A stretch of DNA of 64,000 nucleotides, from assembly GCF_001548375.1 (NCBI RefSeq), contig NZ_AP017295.1, forward strand, positions 3,754,501 to 3,818,500, read 5' to 3'. The notes below the pieces were generated by a model, which did not search any database, was not told the origin of the DNA, and worked only from the letters and a program-made list of their open reading frames with translations. The stretch is from Nostoc sp. NIES-3756 (GTDB lineage Bacteria > Cyanobacteriota > Cyanobacteriia > Cyanobacteriales > Nostocaceae). The position numbers were made by a program, and so were the translations under genes. This document shows, one piece after another, positions 37,232-45,488 of the stretch (within the stretch, counting starts at the first letter, position 1; each line of letters starts with the position of its first letter).

Positions 37232-39598
37232 TTAGTTAGAAGATGTCGAACTAGGTCTAAGTCTCTCGCGCCAAGAAGGCGTGGATGTAGAAGAACTGGA
37301 GGAGCCAGAACTATTATTAGCTGACGATGAAGCCCGTCTCGACCGACGAGGTGAGGAATCTTCTGAGTTTACTGTTTGTCTGGCTCGTCTCCGGCGACGA
37401 GGTGCTTCTTCACTCACTGTAGCGGCTGCTTCTTGACTACGAAAGCGCCGTCTTCTTCTGGGTCTATCTTCAGATGACGAGTTATCTTCTGTTTGTTGGT
37501 AGTAGCGTCTTCTACGTCTGGGAGTTGAGTCAGTATCCTGTTCTGAATCGTCATTTGATTTTAGAGAACCGTTGACAATTTTTCCAGGCTTGATGGGTTT
37601 TGCTTTAATAGTGCCTTTGCGCCCTTCGAGTTTAGGTCTTTGGGGAAACTTTTCTACTGGCATTCCCTCAACGGCTTTTTCCATGAACTCATGCCAAGTA
37701 TAGGCAGCACTACCACTACTTCCATAGGTAGGGCGATTGTTATCATTACCTAACCAAACCCCTGTCACAACTTGGGGAATATAACCAATAAACCACAAGT
37801 CGCGGGCTTCGTCGGATGTGCCTGTTTTACCAGCTACGGGACGATTAGGTAGTTGGGCGGCGGCCCCAGTCCCGTTTTCTACTACGTTACGCAGCATCCA
37901 TGTCATGATGGCTGCGCTATCAGCATCTAAGGCTCGTTTGGAGTTAAATTTGGCTGACCAGATGACTTGTCCGTTACGGTTGAGGATGCGGCGGATACCG
38001 TGAGTTTCTGTGTGTAGTCCTTGGGTGGCAAAGCTGCCGTAGGCGCTGGTTAGTTCTAATAAATTGACTTCATTGGAACCAAGGGCTAAGGAATAATGAG
38101 GGTTGAGTTTTGACTTAATCCCCATATTTTGTGCTAGTTTAATTGTTGGCTCAAATCCCACATCTAATAACACCTTGAGCGCTACCACGTTTACCGAACG
38201 GGTAAGGGCATCGCGCATGGTCATCGAACCCCGGAAGCTTTCGCTATAATTTTTTGGTTCGTAGCCATCAACGACAATAGGGGCATCTAAATATGTATCG
38301 TAGGGGCTTTTGCCTGTGGCGATCGCCGTTGCATAGACAAATCCCTTAAATGTTGAACCGGGCTGGCGTTGTGCTTGGGTTACTCGGTTAAATTGGTATT
38401 TGCTAAAGTCTTTACCCCCTACCATTGCCTTAATTTCGCCGCTACGGGGGTCTATGCTGACTAAAGCGGCTTGTTTAAAGTTTTGCCAGCGTCCTTGATT
38501 TTCAAGAGTTTTATTAACGGCTACTTCTGCGGCTTTTTGCCAAGTTGGGTTGAGGGTGGTTTCTACAGTTAAGCCCCCAGTTGCTAATACCTGGGGCGAA
38601 ACATATTTGGGTAATTCTTTTTGAATATAACTGCTAAAGTAGGGCGATTCTACCTGTAGTCGCTTGGGCAAACTGGTTTTTAAGGTGAGTGGTTCTTGAA
38701 CTGCGGCTTGCCTTTGGGCTGGGGTGATATAGCCCTCTTTTTCCATGCGTAGCAACACCGCATTTCGCCTTTGTTTGGCGGCTTGGGGGTTTTTGTCGGG
38801 GGAGAACAAGCTAGGCGCAGGCGGTAAACCTGCAATGGTTGCCGCTTCTGCTAGGGTGAGTTGGTTTACTGGTTTACTGAAATAAACCCAGGCTGCATCT
38901 GCTACACCGTAAGCCCCACCACCTAAATAAACCAAATTCAAATAACGCTCTAATATTTGGTCTTTGGATAACTCTTTTTCCATTTTCTGGGCAAGACGGG
39001 CTTCCTTGAGTTTGCGCCAGACTGTACGCTCTTGTTTCAGGAAGAGAATCCGCGCTAATTGTTGGGTGATAGTGCTACCACCTTCTACCACATCTTGCGA
39101 TCGCAAATTATTTACTACTGCTCTGACAATCCCTTGGGGATCTATCCCATCATGCTCCCCAAATCTACTATCTTCAGAAGCAATAAAAGCTTGTTTTAAA
39201 ATATCGGGGATCTGCTTTAATTTTAGTTGCTCTCTAGTTGCTTCTCCCTGCTGTTGTAAAATACTACCATCAGCAGCTTTGATAGTTATTGTTTGCTCCC
39301 GCACACTTGTTTGTAGTTGGGATTTATCAGGTAAGGTACTATCTATTTTTCCTAAAAAATAGTTAAAGGCAACGACCCCGCCACCTACACTTAACCCAGC
39401 CCAGAACCATAAACGCCGATAAATGGGCTTTTCACGACTGGTGAATTTATTAACTATCCCAGACGTTATACCACCTATCCGGTTGATTAGTTTATTGGGT
39501 CTTACCACCTGTGTTTGTGGTAAGCTTTCGGTTGATTCTTCTTGCTCGTAACGATTTGTAGGCGGCAAGCGCAGTTCCCCCTTGTCAGAGTCACTCAA
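37232..39598 (-). CDS. Class A penicillin-binding protein (PBP1A type)
   Basis: A 788-residue bifunctional wall enzyme. A membrane anchor (about 64-84), a GT51 transglycosylase with EDSRFGEHDGIDPQGIVRAV and GGSTITQQLARILFL, and a transpeptidase with SxxK in GSTFKGF, SxN in RSVNVVAL and KTG in GKTGTSDEARD. It polymerises and cross-links peptidoglycan on the outer face of the plasma membrane. The C-terminal 150 residues are Arg/Ser-rich low complexity (PRRRRRYYQQ), a long disordered tail. The gene is convergent with the hybrid kinase and divergent from folK. Confidence 0.93.
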   Translation of the reverse strand: MSDSDKGELRLPPTNRYEQEESTESLPQTQVVRPNKLINRIGGITSGIVNKFTSREKPIYRRLWFWAGLSVGGGVVAFNYFLGKIDSTLPDKSQLQTSVREQTITIKAADGSILQQQGEATREQLKLKQIPDILKQAFIASEDSRFGEHDGIDPQGIVRAVVNNLRSQDVVEGGSTITQQLARILFLKQERTVWRKLKEARLAQKMEKELSKDQILERYLNLVYLGGGAYGVADAAWVYFSKPVNQLTLAEAATIAGLPPAPSLFSPDKNPQAAKQRRNAVLLRMEKEGYITPAQRQAAVQEPLTLKTSLPKRLQVESPYFSSYIQKELPKYVSPQVLATGGLTVETTLNPTWQKAAEVAVNKTLENQGRWQNFKQAALVSIDPRSGEIKAMVGGKDFSKYQFNRVTQAQRQPGSTFKGFVYATAIATGKSPYDTYLDAPIVVDGYEPKNYSESFRGSMTMRDALTRSVNVVALKVLLDVGFEPTIKLAQNMGIKSKLNPHYSLALGSNEVNLLELTSAYGSFATQGLHTETHGIRRILNRNGQVIWSAKFNSKRALDADSAAIMTWMLRNVVENGTGAAAQLPNRPVAGKTGTSDEARDLWFIGYIPQVVTGVWLGNDNNRPTYGSSGSAAYTWHEFMEKAVEGMPVEKFPQRPKLEGRKGTIKAKPIKPGKIVNGSLKSNDDSEQDTDSTPRRRRRYYQQTEDNSSSEDRPRRRRRFRSQEAAATVSEEAPRRRRRARQTVNSEDSSPRRSRRASSSANNSSGSSSSSTSTPSWRERLRPSSTSSN

Positions 39599-39902
39599 AA
39601 TTAATGATTTATTGCTTGAACCAGGAGGTTAAGTTTCTCTACAATAGTTCTTCGCAAAATATTTTGCACTAGCCCTTAAGAAATAACTTAGGGGTTTGTG
39701 TTAGTATAGTATCCCATAAAATAGTTACCTAAATTCATCGCTATATAAAAATGTTGTTGGGAAAACTTTTAGCAGTTTTCCTCTAGATTTATTTAAAAAT
39801 AAAAACGTAATTTATTTAATTAATATTCTGAATACAAAAATCTGATAAGATTAAATACCTAACATCTTCAGCAGATATTTAGTAGGTGTTTTGTAGAGCA
39901 GA
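39599..39902. other. Divergent intergenic region before folK
   Basis: AT-rich spacer of about 300 bases between divergent genes. No repeat or gene is seen, so it likely holds two promoters. Confidence 0.4.
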
Positions 39903-40490
39903 TTGACTATTGATAACAACAATATCCTCAAAAAGCACGGTGTGGAATTTACACAGGGGATGCAGGCAGGCATGATAGGCTACACCTCTTCTACTGGGGG
40001 GAACCCTGCGCGAACAGCGATCGCACTTGGTAGTAATTTGGGCAATTCCTTAGCCACATTAGAAGCGGCAACAGCAGAATTAGCAGCCATTCCAGAGATT
40101 CAGCTACAAGCAAAATCGAGTTGGTACATCACGGGAGCAGTAGGGCCACCACAACCAGATTATTTAAACGGCTGCATCATCCTCAAGGTAGAAATAGATG
40201 CCCAAGAATTGTTAGAAATTTTACTAGCCATAGAAAAAAAATTTGGGCGGGTGCGGCAGGAGAGATGGGGGCCGCGATCGCTAGACTTGGATTTGTTATT
40301 GTATGATGACTTAATTATTGATACACCAAATCTCCAAATACCTCATCCGCGAATGCAAGAGCGAGCCTTTGTATTAGTGCCTTTAGCAGAGATTGCTCCT
40401 GATTGGGTAGAACCAATTTCCGGATTTGCAATTAGAGACTTGGTAAAAAAGGTAGACTGTTCTGATGTACATTTGTTAAAGGGCAGTTAA
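39903..40490 (+). CDS. folK: 2-amino-4-hydroxy-6-hydroxymethyldihydropteridine pyrophosphokinase
   Basis: An HPPK that transfers pyrophosphate to the pterin in folate synthesis. Motifs are ALGSNLGNSLATLEAA, SSWYITGAVGPPQPDYLNG, RWGPRSLDLDLLLYDDLII (metal-binding DxD) and IPHPRMQERAFVLVPLAEIAP. The 195-residue frame begins at a TTG; the conserved core starts at residue 37, so a start at the in-frame ATG at 39960 or 39972 is also plausible. A NUDIX hydrolase lies 84 bases downstream in the same direction. Confidence 0.92.
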   Translation: MTIDNNNILKKHGVEFTQGMQAGMIGYTSSTGGNPARTAIALGSNLGNSLATLEAATAELAAIPEIQLQAKSSWYITGAVGPPQPDYLNGCIILKVEIDAQELLEILLAIEKKFGRVRQERWGPRSLDLDLLLYDDLIIDTPNLQIPHPRMQERAFVLVPLAEIAPDWVEPISGFAIRDLVKKVDCSDVHLLKGS

Positions 40491-40574
40491 AACTAATACC
40501 CAGAGCAGAAAACACTGATAGAACGAAAAATTCCAGTGTTTATCTGTGCTACTTAAGACAAAACAATCTTAACT

Positions 40575-41123
40575 ATGCCATTAGGTAGAGAATTACCACA
40601 GCTATTAAAGCAGCGCTTGTTCTATAAAGGACGCAAGTTTGATTTTGAAGTAAATCGCCTGCGTTTACCCAACAAATCCGAAGGAGAATGGGAGTGTATT
40701 CGCCATCCCGGCGGCGCTTTAGCTGTGCCTGTAACGCCAGAAGGTAAACTTGTACTTGTCCGCCAATATCGCTTTGCTGTGCAAGGGCGGATACTGGAAT
40801 TTCCCGCAGGAACTTTAGAACCCACAGAAGAACCATTAGAGACAGTAAAGCGCGAAATAGAAGAAGAAACTGGTTATAGCGCGCAAAAGTGGGATAAATT
40901 AGGCGAATTTTTCCTTGCTCCTGGCTATTCCGATGAAATTATCTATGCTTTCTTGGCGCGAGATTTAGAAAAGCTAGAAACACCACCAAAACAAGATGAA
41001 GACGAAGATATTGAGACGGTGCTGTTAACCCCCGAAGAACTGGAAAGAGCCATTTTACAAGGAGAACCGATAGATGCTAAATCAATCACCAGCTTTTTCT
41101 TAGCAAGGCCGTTTTTGGTTTAG
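40575..41123 (+). CDS. NUDIX hydrolase, ADP-ribose pyrophosphatase type
   Basis: A 182-residue NUDIX enzyme. The Nudix box GTLEPTEEPLETVKREIEEE and its TGY ending (about residues 79-101) follows the GxxxxxExxxxxREUxEExGU pattern, and the fold start VRQYRFAVQGRILEFPAGTL is typical of ADP-sugar hydrolases (NudF/ADPR-ase). It cleaves ADP-ribose or a related sugar nucleotide with Mg2+. It follows folK by 84 bases; cotranscription is likely, and a terminator follows at 41175. Confidence 0.9.
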   Translation: MPLGRELPQLLKQRLFYKGRKFDFEVNRLRLPNKSEGEWECIRHPGGALAVPVTPEGKLVLVRQYRFAVQGRILEFPAGTLEPTEEPLETVKREIEEETGYSAQKWDKLGEFFLAPGYSDEIIYAFLARDLEKLETPPKQDEDEDIETVLLTPEELERAILQGEPIDAKSITSFFLARPFLV

Positions 41124-41163
<40 letters not shown>

Positions 41164-41174
41164 ACTACTCAAAA

Positions 41175-41204
41175 AACTCCGTCCTTTTGTGGGCGGGGTT
41201 TTTT
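41175..41204 (+). terminator. Rho-independent terminator after the NUDIX gene
   Basis: AACTCCGTCC pairs with GGGCGGGGTT (three wobbles) over a TTTTGT loop, then TTTTATT. It closes the folK-NUDIX unit. Confidence 0.75.
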
Positions 41205-41432
41205 ATTAATTTTGGTGGGATTTGCGTAAAACTTTCAGCACCAACTGATAACTACTATATCTAGAGAAATTCAGTTTGATTCTTGAGAAAGCCCGTACAG
41301 TTGAAGCTTATATGTAGAAACATCTATTAGGGTTATTACTACGTATATTTCAACAATCAAATGGGAATCCTTTATAAAGGTAAAACTTAGTTTTACTGCA
41401 ATTGTTCTCACTCAATTATTAATTCAAGGATT
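41205..41432. other. Intergenic region before spo0M-like gene
   Basis: AT-rich DNA with no feature I can name. The ATG of the next gene is preceded by AAGGATT as a modest ribosome binding site. Confidence 0.35.
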
Positions 41433-42197
41433 ATGTTTAAAAATCTGTTAGCAAGTGTTGGTATTGGTGCAGCGAAAGTAGATACAAAACTTTTTAACAA
41501 TTCTGTTGTTCCTGGCGAAACTTTAGAAGGTGAAGTCTATATTCGTGGTGGAGATGTTTCCCAGGAGATTAGCGATATTTACGTAAAACTAGCTACTGAA
41601 TATGAACGGGAAACAGAAGACTCAACAGTTACCGAAGAATGCGTACTAATTAACTATAGGTTGTTAGAACGTCTAACTATTCAGCCAAAAGAGGAAGTTG
41701 TCGTTCCTTTCGCATTGGTTTTACCCCATGAAATGCCCTTAACTTTAGGTCGTACTCCCGTATATATTCGCACAGGATTGGATATTAAATCGGCAATTAA
41801 CCCCAGAGATAGAGACCATCTAGAAGTGCGTCCACATCCACTAATGCAAAGGGTACTGCAAGCAGTAGAAAACTTGGGCTTTCATTTGTATAAAGTTGAT
41901 TGTGAATACACTCATCATTTTGCTGGTGCTTATCCTTTTGTACAAGAGTTTGAGTTTCGTCCCAATGGGCAATATCGCAATTCATTAGATGAATTGGAAG
42001 TAGTTTTCCGTTTAAAGCCAGAGGGGTTGGAAGTATTATTGGAACTTGATAAACGCGCTCGTGGTTGGCAAGGTTTACTAGAAGAAGCTTTTGATGTAGA
42101 TGAGCGTTATGCACGCTTGTTTGTGAAACAATCAGATTTATATGAAAGAGATTTAGAGGCTGTGATTGATCAGACAATTCAAAGTCATATTCATTAA
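41433..42197 (+). CDS. Spo0M-like (SpoOM/arrestin fold) protein
   Basis: A 254-residue protein of the SpoOM family. The start MFKNLLASVGIGAAKVDTKL and VVPGETLEGEVYIRGGDVSQ (about residues 25-46) are diagnostic; the beta-rich arrestin-like sandwich and a C-terminal DVDERYARLFV complete it. Spo0M of Bacillus affects sporulation and cell-shape pathways; in cyanobacteria the role is unknown. No signal peptide, so a cytosolic protein. It appears monocistronic. Confidence 0.9.
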   Translation: MFKNLLASVGIGAAKVDTKLFNNSVVPGETLEGEVYIRGGDVSQEISDIYVKLATEYERETEDSTVTEECVLINYRLLERLTIQPKEEVVVPFALVLPHEMPLTLGRTPVYIRTGLDIKSAINPRDRDHLEVRPHPLMQRVLQAVENLGFHLYKVDCEYTHHFAGAYPFVQEFEFRPNGQYRNSLDELEVVFRLKPEGLEVLLELDKRARGWQGLLEEAFDVDERYARLFVKQSDLYERDLEAVIDQTIQSHIH

Positions 42198-42322
42198 ATT
42201 TTGTGAATAATTTGATATAAATTTTGTCATAGGGGCGTACAGATAACTGTGCGTCCTAATTTAATATGAATTATATGTGGCGATCGCCATTACAAACCCT
42301 TGCTAAAGAAGCAATTTGATAA

Positions 42323-42856
42323 ATGGTTTCCATTGTGATCAAAGGTGGATGGTTTCATCAGATTATTGGCAGATCAGCCCAGAATGCAGGGTTTATTTTT
42401 ATTGCAGTATTGGGAGACTTGGCCAACGAAACACAAGTAAGTACATATACCTGCGTTGAAAAAAAGTTTGTGTTTCCTTTGTCAAATTACATTGACGAGG
42501 AATTTACTAGTATTTTATTAATTAATACTCATTTATTTACAGAACCAGTTAATGGGGTTTGGGTTAGAGCTAGAGTTCCAGCCATATTTGGTTCTAATAT
42601 ATTATTTAGTCAGTTTGTTCCAGATTATAAGTATGGATTGATAGAGCAAACTTTTATAGCTTGTGAGCAAAAGTCAAAGGATGAGTGTGTAGCTTATCCA
42701 TTCATTTGTGAAGACTATAATCTTTATTGGACAAATTATGAACGTCATCATTCCAGAGGAAATTTTACAAGCATCTGGGCTTACCCCAAGCCAGTTTCGC
42801 CAAGAGATAGCATTATACCTGTTTCAGACAGGTCGCTTAACACTAGGTTATGCTAG
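42323..42856 (+). CDS. Hypothetical protein overlapping an antitoxin gene
   Basis: An open frame of 177 codons. The first 138 residues look like ordinary coding sequence (MVSIVIKGGWFHQIIG at the start) and do not match a family I know. The last 40 residues overlap the UPF0175 gene, in another frame, and are probably chance (YPKPVSPRDSIIPVS). I think a real gene ends here in an overlap, or an older gene lost its stop when the antitoxin pair arrived. Confidence is limited. Confidence 0.45.
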   Translation: MVSIVIKGGWFHQIIGRSAQNAGFIFIAVLGDLANETQVSTYTCVEKKFVFPLSNYIDEEFTSILLINTHLFTEPVNGVWVRARVPAIFGSNILFSQFVPDYKYGLIEQTFIACEQKSKDECVAYPFICEDYNLYWTNYERHHSRGNFTSIWAYPKPVSPRDSIIPVSDRSLNTRLC

Positions 42857-42986
42857 TCAATTGGCACAGATGCAGCCTGATGCTTTTCGACAACTCCTCA
42901 AGCAGCATAATATTTCCCTATACTCTTATGATGTAAAAGACTTTGAATTAGACTTAAAAAATCTGCGGGAATTAGGACGGTTGTGA
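42738..42986 (+). CDS. UPF0175-family antitoxin
   Basis: An 82-residue member of UPF0175, small proteins that pair with PIN/DUF3368 toxins. The family part is MNVIIPEEILQASGLTPSQF, then EIALYLFQTGRLTLGYASQLAQM (a helix-turn-helix-like segment) and FRQLLKQHNI. I start at the ATG at 42738 since an upstream start would add ten residues lacking family match. Its stop overlaps the toxin start (GTG within TTGTGA). It is likely a DNA-binding autorepressor, as in the family. Confidence 0.88.
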   Translation: MNVIIPEEILQASGLTPSQFRQEIALYLFQTGRLTLGYASQLAQMQPDAFRQLLKQHNISLYSYDVKDFELDLKNLRELGRL

Positions 42987-43360
42987 TCGTTATCAGCGAT
43001 ACATCAGCTATTACAAATTTGGCAGCAATTGAACATTTGCATCTTTTGCCCCAACTCTACACTCAAATTGTAGAACGTCTTCAGCAAGAAGTAAGATTAG
43101 ATCCTGGAGAATCTGAGGCGATCGCTCTTGCATTAGAATTGGATGCTGATTTATTGTTAATTGATGAGCGTCGCGGTAGAGCAGAAGCCAATCGCTTAGG
43201 ACTGAGAATTACTGGCTTATTGGGTATTTTAGTCGAGGCTAAATATCAAAATCTCATTGTTGCTGTCAAACCATTGATGGATAGTTTAATTGTTACATCA
43301 GAGTTTAGAGTATCTTCAGCCTTGTACAATCAAATTTTAGAAATGGTGGACGAAGCCTGA
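42983..43360 (+). CDS. PIN-like DUF3368 toxin, shortened
   Basis: A 125-residue protein with the DUF3368 start MIVISDTSAITNLAAIEHLH (first Asp of the PIN site) and the second half GESEAIALALELDADLLLID, then the GRAEANRLGLRITGLLGILVEAK motif (last acidic region). Family members are usually near 155 residues; here LYTQIV runs straight into ERLQQEVRLDPGE, so about 30-35 residues that usually hold a conserved Val/Glu stretch are missing. It may be an inactive or altered toxin. The start is GTG, and it overlaps the antitoxin by four bases. Confidence 0.82.
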   Translation: MIVISDTSAITNLAAIEHLHLLPQLYTQIVERLQQEVRLDPGESEAIALALELDADLLLIDERRGRAEANRLGLRITGLLGILVEAKYQNLIVAVKPLMDSLIVTSEFRVSSALYNQILEMVDEA

Positions 43361-43429
43361 TATCTTGAATAGTTGGGGCTATCATTGCAGGTGCGGCATA
43401 ACTAGTCAAACAATTAATGGTGAGGTGAA

Positions 43430-45043
43430 ATGCTTACAAGAAACGAACACATTTCCCAAATCATAGTGACGGCTGCACAAATGCGCGACATTGAAGCGCG
43501 TATATTTGCCGCCGGAATGCCTGTACCTGCTTTGATGGAAAAGGTAGCAGGATTAATTACCAGACGCATTCAAAATATTTTTGGACAAGGTAGTCAACAG
43601 TCAACAGTCAATAGTCAACAGCTAATAGCTAAATTTCCCTCATCTCCTCAAGTAGGAATCCTCGTCGGGCCAGGACATAATGGCGGTGATGCGTTGGTTG
43701 TGGCGAGGGAATTACATTTTAGCGGTTATAAAGTTTGGATTTACTCGCCTTTTGATAAACTCAAGGAATTAACATCACAGCATTTACAGTATGCTCAAAG
43801 TTTAGGCATACCTTGTTATCAAAATATTGAGCAATTACCAGATTGTGATTTTTTGGTTGATGGGTTGTTTGGTTTTGGTTTAGAAAGAGTGATTACTGAT
43901 CCTATTGCTGCTGCAATTAATCAATTTAATCAGTGGAATAAGCCAATTGTTAGTATTGATTTACCTTCCGGTTTACACACTGATACAGGCGAAGTCTTAG
44001 GGACTGCAATTTGTGCGACTTATACCTTATGTTTGGGTTTGTGGAAGCAGGGTTTGTTGCAGGATCAAGCTTTAGATTATATCGGTAAAGCTGAGTTAAT
44101 TGATTTTGATATTCCTCTGGCTGATGTGCATGTTGTATTGGGAGTACCTCAAGTTAAACGCATTACATCTGCAACCGCCTTATCTACTTTACCTTTACCT
44201 CGTCCGCCAGTGACGCACAAGTATAAAGAAGGGCATTTATTATTAATTTGCGGTTCCCGACGTTATGCGGGTGGGGCAATTTTAACAGCTTTGGGTGCAA
44301 GGGGTAGCGGTGTGGGGATGTTATCTATTGCTGTACCCGAATCTCTCAAGCATCTTTTAATATCGCATTTACCAGAAGCATTGGTGATTGGTTGTCCAGA
44401 GACGGAGACTGGAGCCATCGCCCAGTTACAATTACCAGAGAACACCCAGTTAAATGCTTTTAGTGCGATCGCCATTGGCCCTGGATTAACTAAAGATGCT
44501 ACATCTATTGTGCAGGAAGTTTTGAGTTGCGATGGGCTACGCCCCGCCGTTGGCGATCGCCCTTTGGTTGTCGATGCCGATGGTTTAAATATTTTGGCAC
44601 AGTTGGGAACAATCCCCACATTACAAAAGCGTCAAGCTGCAACCATACTCACACCCCATACAGGCGAATTTGCTAGATTGTTTCCTGATATTGCTGATGC
44701 TAAACACGATAGGGTGAAAGCTGTGCGGGAAGCTGCCGCCCAAAGCGGTGCAGTGGTATTGTTAAAAGGAGGGAGAACTGCCATATCTAACCCTCAAGGT
44801 TCAGTGTGGATTAATCCTGAAAGTACCCCAGCCTTGGCGCGTGGTGGTAGTGGCGATGTGTTAACAGGGTTACTTGGGGGGTTATTAGCGCAAGGAGTTA
44901 ATAAAGATATAGCTGTAGAAGATATTGTGGCTACTGCTGCATGGTGGCACGCCCAAGCTGGTATTTTAGCGGCTAGTGAACGTACAGAGTTAGGGGTGGA
45001 TGCGTTTACATTGTCGCAGTATTTGTTGAGGGTTATTAATTGA
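43430..45043 (+). CDS. nnr: Bifunctional NAD(P)HX epimerase / ADP-dependent dehydratase
   Basis: A 537-residue fusion that repairs hydrated NAD(P)H. The N-terminal YjeF_N epimerase (about 15-240) has VGPGHNGGDALVVARELH, and the C-terminal dehydratase (about 255-535) has HKYKEGHLLLICGSRRYAGG, VVDADGLNIL, LTPHTGEFARL and the ATP/ADP motif GGSGDVLTGLLGG. A tandem heptad insert at residues about 54-68 (SQQSTVNSQQL) interrupts the usual linker in the epimerase part. It acts in the cytosol. The start is an ATG at 43430. It is monocistronic but close to the toxin-antitoxin pair. Confidence 0.92.
   Translation: MLTRNEHISQIIVTAAQMRDIEARIFAAGMPVPALMEKVAGLITRRIQNIFGQGSQQSTVNSQQLIAKFPSSPQVGILVGPGHNGGDALVVARELHFSGYKVWIYSPFDKLKELTSQHLQYAQSLGIPCYQNIEQLPDCDFLVDGLFGFGLERVITDPIAAAINQFNQWNKPIVSIDLPSGLHTDTGEVLGTAICATYTLCLGLWKQGLLQDQALDYIGKAELIDFDIPLADVHVVLGVPQVKRITSATALSTLPLPRPPVTHKYKEGHLLLICGSRRYAGGAILTALGARGSGVGMLSIAVPESLKHLLISHLPEALVIGCPETETGAIAQLQLPENTQLNAFSAIAIGPGLTKDATSIVQEVLSCDGLRPAVGDRPLVVDADGLNILAQLGTIPTLQKRQAATILTPHTGEFARLFPDIADAKHDRVKAVREAAAQSGAVVLLKGGRTAISNPQGSVWINPESTPALARGGSGDVLTGLLGGLLAQGVNKDIAVEDIVATAAWWHAQAGILAASERTELGVDAFTLSQYLLRVIN
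43591..43630. repeat. CAACAGT heptad run inside the nnr coding region
   Basis: Units AGTCAACAGTCAACAGTCAA and TAGTCAACAGCTAATAGCT lie in frame inside the coding sequence. They are identical in type to intergenic heptads elsewhere in the window. Confidence 0.85.
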
Positions 45044-45488
45044 ATTTATTAATACTTGTTTTCTTTAAGATTATACAAAGCTTAGTTTTTTATTCGTTTA
45101 ACTATGCAATCTTAATGCAACCGTCTGCATTGTTAATGTAGTGGAATGCAATTTTAGTGCAACCGCCTGTATTGTTAACGCAGTGGAAGACAATCTTAAT
45201 ACAATCGCCTGCATTATTAATGTAGTGGAATGCAATCTTTATACAAACGCCTGCTTTGTGATTGCGTTTGCTAGTCTAAATATATTTTTGTTTAAACGTG
45301 GTTTTAGTTTAAAAAACTTAATTTTTGCTTTAGGCTTACACGTGAAATTAAGTATTTAATTTTAATTTAGCGTTTACGCTATCTTTACCTTGTTTGATTA
45401 AAACAGAGTGGTGGCTTTAATGCTGCTTCACATTTTGTTTCTGTAAGTTATTGCAGAAACTAATTTGCTCTGTTAAAAAAACCTACAA
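45044..45488. other. Intergenic region holding the 42-bp repeats and the nucA promoter
   Basis: Besides the four 42-bp units, the AT-rich DNA at 45275-45488 holds a small inverted word CTGTAAGTTATTGCAG near 45440. It lies before nucA and can contain its promoter. Confidence 0.4.
45103..45270. repeat. Tandem array of four 42-bp units
   Basis: Units begin near 45103, 45145, 45187 and 45229. A consensus reads about AATGCAATCTTAATGCAACC then GCCTGCATTGTTAATGTAGTGG, with 5-10 differences per copy; the last copy is degenerate. Being a multiple of three, it keeps an open frame with 14-residue repeats (45141-45359, ECNF... and ECNL...), but no ribosome binding site is seen. The unit length and lack of spacers rule out CRISPR. 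Confidence 0.85.

Noticed and set aside
45103..45270. CRISPR array
   Set aside because: Units are contiguous without unique spacers, 42 bp each and diverged; no cas genes are near.
45141..45359. 72-codon frame over the 42-bp repeats as a gene
   Set aside because: GTG start without ribosome binding site; the open frame follows from repeat length. Kept only as a finding.
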